DNA of 64,000 bases from Dyadobacter sp. NIV53 (GCF_019711195.1 NZ_CP081299.1:6668501-6732500); one strand, 5' to 3'; counted from the stretch's first letter, positions 53,044-62,432 are shown. A program made the numbers and translations. The notes: a model not told the origin generated them from the sequence alone.

Positions 53044-54317
53044 ATGAAATCAGAATTTTCATCACCCAAAAACCCTACATTTGCACAAATGGCCCCCTTT
53101 ACCACACAACAGCAAAGTAAGCCCGGATACAAATTATTTGATGATCAGTTATTTATGAATTGGAAGAAAGTTAGGTTAGGTAATTATATTAATGTCATTT
53201 CAGGATTTGCATTTGACTCTCAATTATTCAACAATGAAAAATTAGGGATGCCTTTGGTTAGAATTAGAGATGTTGGTAAAAATTCAACAGAGACATATTT
53301 TAATTCAACTTATAGAAATGAATTTGTTATTAATGATGGAAACATATTAGTATCAATGGATGGTGAATTTAGAATTGCAGAATGGAAGGGAGGGAAAGCA
53401 TTAGTAAATCAGCGAGTATGTTGGTTGAAAACCAAAGATTTATTACAGCTCGATGAACGCTTTTTACTTTATAATCTCCCTAATAAGTTAAAATCAATTG
53501 AAGATTCAACATCATTTGTTACGGTTAAACATTTGTCAGTAAAATCTATAAATGAAATCCAAATCCCACTTCCAGACCTCGCAACCCAAAAACACATTGC
53601 CTCCATATTAGACAAAGCCGATGCACTACGCCAGCAAAACCGCCAGCTTTTGACTTACTATGATGCGTTGCTGCAAAGTACGTTTATTGGATGTTTGGTG
53701 ATTTAACTGAAAATAATAAAAAGTTGTCGTTAGTAAAACTAGATACATTATGTAAAATACAAGGCGGGTTACAAGTAAGTGCAGAAACTAGGAAAAACTT
53801 GTCATTAACAATGCCTTATTTGCGGGTAGCGAATGTTTATAGGAATCAATTAGAACTGTCAGAAATCAAGAATATTGATTTAACAGAAGGGGAATTAGAA
53901 AGAACAAGATTACAAAAAGATGATATATTAATTGTCGAAGGTCATGGTAATAGGAATGAAATCGGACGTGCAGCGATTTGGGATGGCTCAATAGATCCAG
54001 TTGTTCATCAAAATCATTTAATTAGAGTTCGTCCAGATTTTGAGCAAGCAACTTCAATTTTCTTATGTTATTTCGTTAATTCAGAATCAGGAAGGCAGCA
54101 ATTAATTGGTTCTTCTAATACAACATCTGGGTTAAATACAATTAGCACTGGAAAAGTAAAAAATCTTAATTTACCAATTCCACCACTATCGCAACAACAT
54201 CAATTTGCCAAAATAATAGAACAAATCGAATCTCAAAAAGAACAAGCAAAAAAATCCCTAGCCGAAAGCGAAGCGCTTTTCCAGGGACTTTTGGCCGGTT
54301 ATTTCGGGGATAATTAA
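53044..54317 (+). pseudogene. hsdS: Type I restriction-modification specificity subunit HsdS, split by a frameshift
   Basis: Two overlapping frames make one HsdS. The first (53044-53706, 220 residues) holds the first target-recognition domain and the central conserved helix (IPLPDLATQKHIASILDKADALRQQ). The second (53691-54317, 208 residues) starts MFGDLTEN and holds the second recognition domain and final helix (IPPLSQQHQFAKIIEQIESQ). Intact relatives read through LLQSTFIG into MFGD; here one base is missing near 53690, so the first frame ends CLVI. Half-length S proteins can still dimerise in some systems, so partial function is possible. The first 37 residues look unusual; the ATG at 53155 (MNWKKVRLG) is a typical HsdS start and may be the true one. 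Strongly AT-rich. Confidence 0.85.
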
Positions 54318-54348
54318 TTATATTTGAAAGAATAAAACGCTCATCGCT

Positions 54349-54564
54349 ATGCTTACTGTAATAGAAGGAGTTTACGAAAATGGACAAATCGTTCTTGACC
54401 ACAAGCCGAAAACCAGTACTAAAATCAAGGTAATGGTAATATTTGAAGAAGTGAACGAAATTGAAAATATACCTCAAAAACGCCCTTTCGGCATTGCAAA
54501 AGGCACTATCCAGTTAAGCCCGGATTTTAATGATCCTCTGGAAGATTTAAAAGATTATATGTAA
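54349..54564 (+). CDS. Antitoxin-like DUF2281/VapB-type protein
   Basis: A 71-residue protein. The N-terminus (MLTVIEGVYENGQIVL) resembles a short AbrB-like or DUF104-type DNA-binding strand, and the C-terminus (KGTIQLSPDFNDPLEDLKDYM) is the conserved end of antitoxins paired with PIN toxins in this phylum. Its stop directly precedes the ATG of the PIN-domain gene. It would neutralise the toxin and repress the pair. Its partner is broken, so it may now be an orphan. Confidence 0.75.
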   Translation: MLTVIEGVYENGQIVLDHKPKTSTKIKVMVIFEEVNEIENIPQKRPFGIAKGTIQLSPDFNDPLEDLKDYM

Positions 54565-54973
54565 ATGAAATTATTACTGGATACACACGCTGTATTATGG
54601 TTTATTGAGGGCGATTCGCAATTATCTGCCAAGGCAAGAGAACTTATTGAAAATCCGGTAAATGAAATTTATGTCAGTGTAATTAGTTTCTTTGAAATAT
54701 CAATTAAACTGAAACTTGGCAAGCTCTATTTGCAAAAACCTTTGAGTTTGATTTTTCAGGACATAGCTCATGCTTATATTCATGTACTTCCTATAAGCAA
54801 TTCACATTTGCTCGAATATCAAAATATCCCAATAATAAGCGATCATAAAACTAGGCGTCCCCGACCCATTTGATCGTCTGATTATTGCCACAGCTCTTGC
54901 TGAAAATGCTGGCCTTATCAGTATTGACCAGAAATTTGAAAACTACCGGGAATTAGTAACCATCATTTGGTAA
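54565..54973 (+). pseudogene. vapC: VapC-type PIN-domain toxin, inactivated by an apparent 13-base insertion
   Basis: The first frame (54565-54873) reads LLLDTHAVLWFI (first PIN Asp), SVISFFEISIK (Glu) and PIISDHK, then diverges into TRRPRPI and stops. In another phase the missing end follows at once: DPFDRLIIATALAENAGLISIDQKFENY, ending at TAA 54971-54973. In intact relatives HK or HR is followed directly by DPFDR. The extra bases ACTAGGCGTCCCC (54850-54862) explain the break. The toxin would be an RNase; as it stands the last acidic residues are lost. It sits between hsdS and hsdM, an unusual place. Confidence 0.8.
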
Positions 54974-54998
54974 TTCTCTCATAACAAAAAACAACATC

Positions 54999-56468
54999 AT
55001 GCTTACAGGCGAAAAACGTTCACAAATAGATAAAATATGGAATGCCTTCTGGACAGGCGGCGTTTCCAATCCGCTTACCGTTATTGAACAGATCACGTAT
55101 CTGCTTTTTATCAAGCGTCTCGATGAAATACAAACGGCAGAAGGAATCAAAGGCAAGTCTGCTCCGCAAGGACATAGAGGCTCCCGTATATAAGCCAGAG
55201 CAGGCCGATCTGCGCTGGACACATTTCAAGGACCGCGAGCCTGAAGACCTTTTCAGTCACCTCACCAAACCGAAAGGCGTGTTTGACTTTATCAAAAACA
55301 TGGGTCAGGACAATGCTTTCAGCCGTTTTATGAAAGGAGCGACTTTCATGATCCCGACGTCCCGGCTTCTGGCCCAGGTGATCGACCTGCTCAACGATGT
55401 GCAAATGACCGACCGCGATACCAAGGGCGACATTTACGAATATCTATTATCCAAAATTGCCTCAGCCGGTACCAACGGACAGTTTCGTACGCCTCGCCAC
55501 ATTATCAAAATGATGGTGGATATGATGGAACCTCTGCCGCAGGATATTATTTGTGATCCGTCGGCAGGTACATGCGGTTTTCTGGTTGCCTCTGCTGAAT
55601 ACGTACAAACCAAATATGAAGGCCGCTTTGGTGATACCGGATTCAGGAAACATTTCAACGAAAGAATGTTTATGGGCAGCGAGTTCGATGCGACTATGAT
55701 ACGCATCGGCGCTATGAACATGATGATGCACGGCATTGAAAACCCGAATTTGGCTGATGTCGACGCGTTGTCGGAAGCCAATGCTGGTTTTACCGATGTC
55801 GCGACTCTGGTACTGGCCAATCCGCCGTTTAAAGGGAGCCTGGACCACGAATCGGTTGAAAAGAATATTCTGGCAAAGGTCAATTCCAAAAAACAGAATT
55901 GCTTTTCCTTGGACTGATGCTGAGAGGATTGAAAATCGGCGGACGTGCAGCGGTGATCGTTCCCGACGGTGTCCTGTTCGGTTCGTCCAAAGCGCATGTG
56001 CAGATACGGAAGGAAATCATTGACGGGCACCAGTTAAGGGCAGTTATTTCAATGCCTTCCGGTGTGTTCAAACCTTATGCCGGAGTTAGTACGGCCATTC
56101 TGATCTTTACCAGAACGGATTCCGGCGGAACGGACAAAGTATGGTTTTACGACATGAAAGCAGATGGGTACAGTCTGGACGACAAACGTCAGGAAATAGC
56201 TGATAATGATATCGACGATATTGTAAGCCGTTTCCGCCACCCCGACGGGGAAGCTGACAGAAAACGCACGGACCGTTCATTTTTTGTGCCCGTAAGTGAT
56301 ATCATAGGGAATAATTACGATCTTAGCATCAACCGTTACAAGGAAGTAATTCACGAAGAAAAGTTTTACGACAAACCGGCTGTGATCATTGCAAAAATCA
56401 AAGAACTGGACGAAGCCCGCCAGCAAAACCTGGCCGATCTTGAAAAATTACTGGAAGAGAGTTTATGA
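54999..56468 (+). pseudogene. hsdM: Type I DNA methyltransferase subunit HsdM, two frameshifts
   Basis: Three frames together give a full-length HsdM (about 490 residues). Frame one (from 54999): IDKIWNAFWTGGVSNPLTVIEQITYLLFIKRLDEIQ, up to about 55142. One extra G at 55143-55144 shifts to frame two: KASLLRKDIEAPVYKPEQ through DPSAGTCGFLV (motif I, S-adenosylmethionine) and LANPPFKG (motif IV, catalytic NPPF). A one-A deletion in the A-run near 55888-55893 shifts to frame three (LFLGLMLRGLKIGGRAAVIVPDGVLFG to the end at 56468). Both errors are at short homopolymers. As read it is not functional, and without it HsdR cannot act. Confidence 0.85.
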
Positions 56469-56591
56469 GGGGCCGCCGCTCATGAACTTTTAACTCATAA
56501 ACTCATAAACTTTAAACCTTGCGACCGTCACTCCTGAACTCTGAACTCCTGAACTTTAAACCGCGCGGCGACCGCTCATAAACTCAAAAAA
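56469..56591 (+). repeat. Short degenerate repeats between hsdM and hsdR
   Basis: The 123-base gap is made of repeated short words: ACTCATAAACTCATAAACTT, CTCCTGAACTCTGAACTCC, two copies of AACTTTAAACC and two of CCGCTCAT. Imperfect, not a CRISPR. It may be an expanded simple repeat and may affect HsdR expression. Confidence 0.6.
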
Positions 56592-59500
56592 ATGCCCGAC
56601 TCTAATTTCTTTTTCCTGACCAAAGAATGGGCCGATATACACGATACGGCACAAAAAGCAGAAAGTTATGCAGCTACCGAACCAACGGTATCTGCATTTT
56701 TGAGTAGAAAAGCATTGGAAGAAATGATGGCCTGGCTGTATGACCATGACAGCAATCTGAGGCTTCCCGCAAAAGAACAGTTTAATCTGAATGATCTGCT
56801 GAGAGAACAAAGTTTTAAGGATTCGTGGGGAATGGAGTTTGGCAAAGAGCTGCATATTGTTAAAAATACGGGTAACAGCGCTGCGCATAAAAGTGTAAAG
56901 ATTGGCGCTAATGAAGCAATTGCAAGTATTAAAATCCTGTTTCGTTTCTGCTCAGGAGTTGTCAGGACTTTTTCCGACCATCCGTATAATTATATACAAT
57001 TTGACCAGAACCTGATTCCTGCAAGTGGTAATTCACTTTCTGCGAAGGCAATGGAGCAGATCATGAAGGAAGCTAAATTGCAGAACATCGAACTCGACCG
57101 CAAGGATGCTGAAATAAGCCAGAAAGAAGAAGAACTGGAAAAAGTAAAAGCCCAGCTGGAACATTATAAAAAGCTGAGCCAGCAGAATGGAGACGTAGCA
57201 GCACCAGCGGTATTATCTGAAAAAGAAACCAGGAAACTGTATATTGATGTATTGCTCCGGCAGTCGGGCTGGAATATAGAAGCACCCGATGTACAGGAAT
57301 TTGCAGTTCAGGCTGTGGACGAAGAAACAGGGGAAATTAAAAACCTCAAAGTAGATTATGTATTGTGGGGAGATGATGGAAAACCTTCCGCATTAATAGA
57401 AGCCAAAAGAACAACAGCAGGCGTTGAAAGAGGGCGGAACCAGGCCAAAAATTATGCTGATGCCATTGAAAAGATCTATGGACAGAGGCCGCTTATTTAT
57501 TATTCCAATGGTTTTGATACCTATCTGTGGGACGATACGCAATATCCGCCCAGGGAAGTGTACGGTTTTTTGAATGCCGAAGAGTTACAGCGGCTCATTA
57601 TACGGAGGCATCAGCGCAAGCCGCTTAAGGAACAGCAGGTAAATCAGTCTATTGCCAACCGTTATTATCAGGAGCGGGCGATCAGGAGAGTGGCAGAAAG
57701 GTTTGAAGGTGAAAATCAAAGAAAAGCACTTCTCGTAATGGCAACCGGAACGGGAAAAACCAGGGTTTCGGCGGCAATAGTGGATATGCTGACCAAGGCG
57801 CAATGGGCAAAACGCATCCTTTTCCTGGCCGACAGAAATGCGCTGGTTACACAATCACTGAAAAATTACAACGAATATCTGCCTAATCTGACAGGGATCG
57901 ACCTGACCAAGGACGAAGATAACGGAAATGCACGTATCGTTTTTTCAACTTACCAGACGATCATCAACCGCATCGATGGTGATTACAGGAATGGCAAACG
58001 CTATTACGGGATCGGGCATTTTGATCTGATCATCCTGGATGAAGCGCACCGTTCGGTATATGATAAATATGGTGCTATTTTTGATTATTTCGATGCCTTG
58101 TACCTGGGTTTGACTGCAACACCAAAAAATGAAACCGACCGGGATACGTACCGGCTTTTTAACCATACACAGGGAGAACCGACGGATGCTTACGAATATT
58201 CGGTAGCCGTTGCAGATGAATTTTTGAGTCCGGTAAAACAGGTCCCGCTGCAACTGAAATTCCCGGCAATGGGAATCAGGTATAGTGATTTGTCGGAGGA
58301 GGAAAAACGGGAATGGGAGCAAAAGTTCTATGATTCGGCAACCGGACAATTTAAAGAAGAAATCGACTCTGGCGCCATCAATAAATGGCTGTTCAATGAC
58401 GATACGGCCGACAAGGTTTTACTGACTCTGATGGATTATGGCCATAAGGTAGAAGGAAATGAAAAAATAGGTAAAACCATTATTTTCGCACGCAGCCATA
58501 ATCACGCCGAGTTTATTCTGAAAAGATTTCATGCGCTGTATCCTCAGTATCATTCCCACTTTGCACAAATAATTGACAACTATGCCAAAGATGCTGAGGC
58601 ACTTATCGACAAGTTTAAACTGAAAGACAAATATCCGCAGATCGCTGTTTCTGTTGATATGCTCGATACGGGAATTGACGTTCCGGAAATCCTGAACCTG
58701 GTATTTTTCAAACCGGTTTATTCTGCTGCCAAGTTCTGGCAAATGCTGGGACGCGGCACACGCTTGTGTAAAGGCATTTTTGGCCCTGATCAGGATAATC
58801 CTGAACATAATAAAAAGGATTTTTATGTATTTGATGTATGCGGCACCTTCGCCTTTTTCGAAGAAAATCCGGAAGGTATAATTCCGGGCAAAGCGAAATC
58901 GTTAAGCGAAAATACTTTTATGGCAAGGGCTGAGCTTGTTTATCTGCTGCAAACCCAGGGTGATCCCGTTCCGGAAAGCGCAGATTTCCAGTTGGGCAAA
59001 TACCTTGGTGAAACGCTCAGCCGGCAGATCACTGAACTTAATCCGGATGCTTTCGGTGTGAGGCTACACCTTCGACAGGTTGAGTATTACCGGGATCAGG
59101 AAGCATGGCAAAGTATCAAAGAAAACGATATTACGGAACTGGCAGAACACATTGCCCCGCTGATCTCCAATGATGAAACCAATGAGCTGGTCAAGCGTTT
59201 TGACCTGATGATGGTAAAATTGCAGCTGGCTATTTTCAGAAGTGAACGTTCACAGGAAAGCTATGCGGAAAAACTGAAAACGATAGCTTCCGAGTTATTG
59301 AGAAAGTCGGAAACGGTACCAACTATTGCAAAAAAGAAAGATACATTAACCCGGATTGTCCAGCCCGAATTTTGGGCTGAGGTCTCCGTTTCTGCCATTG
59401 AAAAAATACGGATTGAGATCAGGGAATTGAGCAAATTGGTGGATTTGAATTCAGGTAATGGTATTTTCTATACCAATTTTCAGGATGAACTGACAGCTCC

Positions 59501-60002
59501 GGTTATTGCCCGGGATTTTCAGGGGAATTTTGGCAGTTATAGCAGCCTTTATGCAAAATTGAAAAAGATTATTCAGGTAAATGCCAATAATTTAACCATA
59601 CACAGGCTGCATACCAATCAGCCGATCACAGCTGCTGAACTGGACGAACTGGACAGAATGCTATTTGACCAGTCGGGCGCACAAACCCATAATGATTTTA
59701 AGAAATTACTGGGTGACAAACCATTGGGCGTTTTTGTGAGGTCTATCCTTGGCCTGGACAGCAGTTCGGCACGGGAAGCTTTTTCCGTTTTTTTATCGAC
59801 CGGCCCTTTAAGTTCAGTTCAGATTGAATTTATTAATGATCTTATTCAGCAGCTGACCCAAAATGGTATAATCAATCCTGATATGCTTTTTGAACAGCCT
59901 TTCACTAAATTTCATGAAAGTGGAGTAGGCGGTGTTTTTCCCTTAAATGCGAAAAATGTAATCGACGTTGTCGAACAGATCAATGACCGGGCAATGGCTT
60001 AA
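56592..60002 (+). CDS. hsdR: Type I restriction enzyme endonuclease/translocase subunit HsdR
   Basis: A 1,136-residue intact protein. N-terminal DUF4145-like helical domain (~10-130), coiled coil (~150-195), then a PD-(D/E)xK nuclease (Asp near 255 in VDYVLWGDD, Glu-x-Lys near 270 in LIEAKR). The SF2 helicase core has Walker A in VMATGTGKTR (~382-391), DEAH at 483-486 and GLTATP (~505), with the second RecA domain including VDMLDTGIDVPEILNL (~695) and a QMLGRGTRL motif. It translocates and cuts unmethylated DNA when joined to HsdM and HsdS. It is intact while M and S are broken, which is harmless because R alone does not recognise sites. Confidence 0.93.
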   Translation: MPDSNFFFLTKEWADIHDTAQKAESYAATEPTVSAFLSRKALEEMMAWLYDHDSNLRLPAKEQFNLNDLLREQSFKDSWGMEFGKELHIVKNTGNSAAHKSVKIGANEAIASIKILFRFCSGVVRTFSDHPYNYIQFDQNLIPASGNSLSAKAMEQIMKEAKLQNIELDRKDAEISQKEEELEKVKAQLEHYKKLSQQNGDVAAPAVLSEKETRKLYIDVLLRQSGWNIEAPDVQEFAVQAVDEETGEIKNLKVDYVLWGDDGKPSALIEAKRTTAGVERGRNQAKNYADAIEKIYGQRPLIYYSNGFDTYLWDDTQYPPREVYGFLNAEELQRLIIRRHQRKPLKEQQVNQSIANRYYQERAIRRVAERFEGENQRKALLVMATGTGKTRVSAAIVDMLTKAQWAKRILFLADRNALVTQSLKNYNEYLPNLTGIDLTKDEDNGNARIVFSTYQTIINRIDGDYRNGKRYYGIGHFDLIILDEAHRSVYDKYGAIFDYFDALYLGLTATPKNETDRDTYRLFNHTQGEPTDAYEYSVAVADEFLSPVKQVPLQLKFPAMGIRYSDLSEEEKREWEQKFYDSATGQFKEEIDSGAINKWLFNDDTADKVLLTLMDYGHKVEGNEKIGKTIIFARSHNHAEFILKRFHALYPQYHSHFAQIIDNYAKDAEALIDKFKLKDKYPQIAVSVDMLDTGIDVPEILNLVFFKPVYSAAKFWQMLGRGTRLCKGIFGPDQDNPEHNKKDFYVFDVCGTFAFFEENPEGIIPGKAKSLSENTFMARAELVYLLQTQGDPVPESADFQLGKYLGETLSRQITELNPDAFGVRLHLRQVEYYRDQEAWQSIKENDITELAEHIAPLISNDETNELVKRFDLMMVKLQLAIFRSERSQESYAEKLKTIASELLRKSETVPTIAKKKDTLTRIVQPEFWAEVSVSAIEKIRIEIRELSKLVDLNSGNGIFYTNFQDELTAPVIARDFQGNFGSYSSLYAKLKKIIQVNANNLTIHRLHTNQPITAAELDELDRMLFDQSGAQTHNDFKKLLGDKPLGVFVRSILGLDSSSAREAFSVFLSTGPLSSVQIEFINDLIQQLTQNGIINPDMLFEQPFTKFHESGVGGVFPLNAKNVIDVVEQINDRAMA

Positions 60003-60058
60003 AGGGGATTGGGAATTGATAAAATGAGAACGTACCAAAGCTTCTTTTTATAGCTTGT

Positions 60059-60956
60059 GCCGTAGGTGTAATTCGCGGTTAGCTATCCGTAGCAGGAACA
60101 TCGCCAGGCACCAGACGAATGATTGCACCAACGCCGGAATAGTTCTTAAACATTTTGCCTTGCCGAAGCTTTAACCACAGAATTTGACCTGAATACGGTC
60201 GCACAGAATTTTATTAAATGGTACCAGGAAAGCTACTGGACAGCAACGGGTGAAGTTTTTGATATCGGAATTGCGACACGGGAAGCGATTATCAGGCTTG
60301 AAAACGGCGTTAAGCCAGTTCTGGCGGGTGGTTTTGAAGCGAGCTCAAACGGTAATGGCTCGCTCATGCGGATTTTGCCTTTACTGACCTATATTAACGA
60401 TATTCCGGTCAGCGAACGTTTTCAAACCATAAAACAGGTTTCTTCCATTACGCATGGACATATTCGTTCTGTGATCTCCTGTTTTTATTATCTTGAATTT
60501 GCCAGACAGATCGTAAACGGAAAAGATAAATTTGAAATTTATTCAGCACTGCAAACCGAGGTTACAGATTTCCTCATTTCTATTTCTGTCAATCCGGCAG
60601 AAATAAAATTTTTTGACAGATTATTGAAACAGGACATAAGTATATTTAAGGAAGACGAAATTTCCAGCAGCGGTTATGTCCTTCACACACTGGAAGCAAG
60701 TATATGGTGTCTCCTGACAACAGATAATTATCAGGAGGCAGTTTTAAAAGCGGTAAATCTGGGAGAAGATACAGATACAACCGGTGCAGTTACAGGCGGG
60801 CTTGCCGCGTTACTTTATGGCTATGAAAGTATACCTCAGCAATGGATCAGTAAGCTTGCAAAGCAATCTGAGATTTTTGATCTGGCAGACCGCATGTATA
60901 ATAAATTGTAAGTGTTTACGGGGCTTATTTTTGCCGCAGGTACAACTCGCGGGTAG
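60059..60956. repeat. Imperfect 24-bp direct repeat flanking the ADP-ribosylglycohydrolase fragment
   Basis: The block at 60059-60082 (starts GCCGTAGG, ends CGCGGTTAG) recurs at 60933-60956 (starts GCCGCAGG, ends CGCGGGTAG) with 19 of 24 matches, in the same orientation. The two copies flank the truncated gene at 60150-60911. It could be a family of intergenic repeats or the trace of a past insertion. Confidence 0.5.
60150..60911 (+). pseudogene. ADP-ribosylglycohydrolase-family protein, N-terminus missing
   Basis: The frame is open from 60150, just after an in-frame TAA at 60147, to 60911. It starts within the fold: FCLAEALTTEFDLNTVAQNF, then GEVFDIGIATREAI and SSNGNGSLMRILPLL, and later LGEDTDTTGAVTGGLAALLYG, which carries metal-binding residues. 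The N-terminal ~50-60 residues, including the first metal-binding motif, are absent. An ATG at 60366 would give 181 residues, but lacks the NGNGSLMR part. Such enzymes remove ADP-ribose from proteins or nucleotides. The truncation makes it a pseudogene. It follows hsdR and may be a remnant of the defence island. Confidence 0.78.
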
Positions 60957-60994
60957 AGAAGAAAACAGCAATTAAATCCCCAAAGCGTTCCAGT

Positions 60995-61144
60995 GGTCAG
61001 TTGCCATTTCCAACCTCAGCTTTAAGGTCACTTTAAGTATTTGGCCTTAAAATTCGCGAAATTTAAGGTCAGTTGCCATTTTTGACCTCATCTTTAAGGT
61101 CACTTTAAGTAGTTGACATTAAAATTCGCGAAATTTAAGGTCAG
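60995..61144. repeat. 72-bp tandem repeat, two units plus a partial third
   Basis: Units start at GGTCAG 60995, 61067 and 61139, spaced exactly 72 bp. Each contains GTCAGTTGCCATTT, TTTAAGGTCACTTTAAG and the palindromic core ATTCGCGAAAT. It lies in the non-coding gap between the ADP-ribosylglycohydrolase fragment and the membrane protein at 61189. Function unknown. Confidence 0.85.
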
Positions 61145-61188
61145 CTCAGTTTGGTGGATTTATCTTTAATTTTAAATATTAGTCTCCC

Positions 61189-61794
61189 TTAAATCTCTGA
61201 ATCCTCTTTCCCCTTGATCTTATACTCTGTAAAATCACCTTTCTTTTCTGACCATTTAAAAATGACCTTTTTAAATCGCAGATCCTTGACAATCTGGTTG
61301 ATGCCTTTTAGAAAATCTTTTTTTGTTTTGGCAGGCTCAAAAAACGGGCTGGTAAAGGTCAGTGTATCCTTCGTTGCTCCGGATGCGGCGATCTGTATGT
61401 TTTCTTTGGATAATATTTCCTTTTTGGAAGTTGTGAATGCATCTCTTAAGCCTGGAAAATCTCTTGTCTGTACTTTTAAAATGCGGTCTTTCAGGATGTT
61501 ACTTTGTGTTGTAATAGCCTGGTCTTTGTTGACTTTGGCTTCCTGATATAAAGCAGCGTTGGATTTTAGCCACGAAAGCCGGGTAGTCATGTCATCGTCA
61601 CTGCTGCCTTTTTTTAGCGACAGGTCAATTTCATCAATCGCATTCTGGATGAAGATAGATATGTTTTTATTCGATTCTGTATCTACCGGTTCGGGGGTTA
61701 CGTAGTATCTGACGATGGCAATAGCGGCCGCCGCAATAAGGATAAAAACGATGTACTTGAAGATATTTTCTTTTTTGAATATTTTGCCTGCCAT
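61189..61794 (-). CDS. Single-pass membrane protein, unknown function
   Basis: A 201-residue protein with an N-terminal membrane anchor (YIVFILIAAAAIAIVRYYV, ~14-32) and a largely helical, Lys/Asp/Ser-rich rest. Residues ~110-190 look like a small alpha/beta domain (FKKVIFKWSEKKGDFTEYKI). I do not recognise the family. Its neighbours are other small envelope proteins on the same strand. Confidence 0.65.
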   Translation of the reverse strand: MAGKIFKKENIFKYIVFILIAAAAIAIVRYYVTPEPVDTESNKNISIFIQNAIDEIDLSLKKGSSDDDMTTRLSWLKSNAALYQEAKVNKDQAITTQSNILKDRILKVQTRDFPGLRDAFTTSKKEILSKENIQIAASGATKDTLTFTSPFFEPAKTKKDFLKGINQIVKDLRFKKVIFKWSEKKGDFTEYKIKGKEDSEI

Positions 61795-61908
61795 GTGGAA
61801 ATCGATATGTTGAGTATTTTTTCAGTTAAAAACCTGTACCAAAGTGGTGAGGCAGGGATAAGTTAAGCATGAAAAATATAAATAGCCGGTTTTTTTGTTA
61901 TTAAAATC

Positions 61909-61940
61909 AAAAAAGGATATGCTTCACGACATATCCTTTT
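61909..61940 (-). terminator. Rho-independent terminator of the minus-strand gene at 61962
   Basis: Stem AAAAGGATATG (61911-61921) with CATATCCTTTT (61930-61940) and an 8-base loop; read on the minus strand it ends in a run of six T's. It lies 21 bases after the stop of the gene at 61962-62360. Confidence 0.85.
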
Positions 61941-61961
61941 CCAACAGATGACCGCTAAAAA

Positions 61962-62360
61962 TTAATAGATTACGACCCTTTTGACCGTTTTTGCTTTTGC
62001 CGCTACTTCCGTTTCCTGTGTTGTGATCCTGAAAGTTTTGGTTTCGCTTTCTCTTTTATTAAAGATCTGGATCTGATATTCACCTTCTTCCAGGTCTGAA
62101 AAATTATAACTTACAGCAAAGCGGGACGTTTTTTTGTCCATATAATCTTCCTGAAGAATTTTACCATCCATTGTTTTGATCAGAATTCCCATTCTCATTT
62201 TTTCTTTCGTATCCACATTAACACGCAGATTCCCATTATACGCCTTATAAACGGCGGCATCAAAAGTCTTTTTATACATGATGTTATTATCCGCTGAATG
62301 GGCATGTAAGGAAACAAACATTACAAAAAGTAACAGGAAAGATTTGACTGAATTTTTCAT
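61962..62360 (-). CDS. Small exported protein, possible DUF3244-like, unknown function
   Basis: Starting at the ATG at 62358-62360 gives 132 residues with a clear signal peptide (MKNSVKSFLLLFVMFVSLHAHSA); a frame to 62441 adds a charged, unlikely extension. The mature part is beta-rich, with YNFSDLEEGEYQIQIFNKRESETKTFRI, which resembles the small Ig-like DUF3244 and T9SS-tail type folds of Bacteroidota. It has no sorting signal length, so it is probably periplasmic. An inverted repeat lies upstream and a terminator downstream, so it is a single-gene transcript. Confidence 0.75.
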   Translation of the reverse strand: MKNSVKSFLLLFVMFVSLHAHSADNNIMYKKTFDAAVYKAYNGNLRVNVDTKEKMRMGILIKTMDGKILQEDYMDKKTSRFAVSYNFSDLEEGEYQIQIFNKRESETKTFRITTQETEVAAKAKTVKRVVIY

Positions 62361-62396
62361 GATTTCATTTATTTTTTTATGGCTAATAGATTTTTT

Positions 62397-62432
62397 CTTA
62401 AATTTCAAGTGGCTGCTTTTTTGAAATTTAAG
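62397..62432 (-). promoter_or_regulatory. Perfect 12-bp inverted repeat upstream of the gene at 61962-62360
   Basis: CTTAAATTTCAA (62397-62408) and TTGAAATTTAAG (62421-62432) are exact complements around a 12-base centre, 36 bases before the chosen start. Either an operator or a 5'-leader hairpin. It also shares AAATTTAAGGT-like words with the 72-bp repeat unit at 60995-61144. Confidence 0.5.

Noticed and set aside
50749..56000. Frameshifts explained only as sequencing errors
   Set aside because: Cannot be excluded, but the breaks cluster in the defence island while 18 kb of uninterrupted frame elsewhere has none, and the vapC change is 13 bases, not a homopolymer error.
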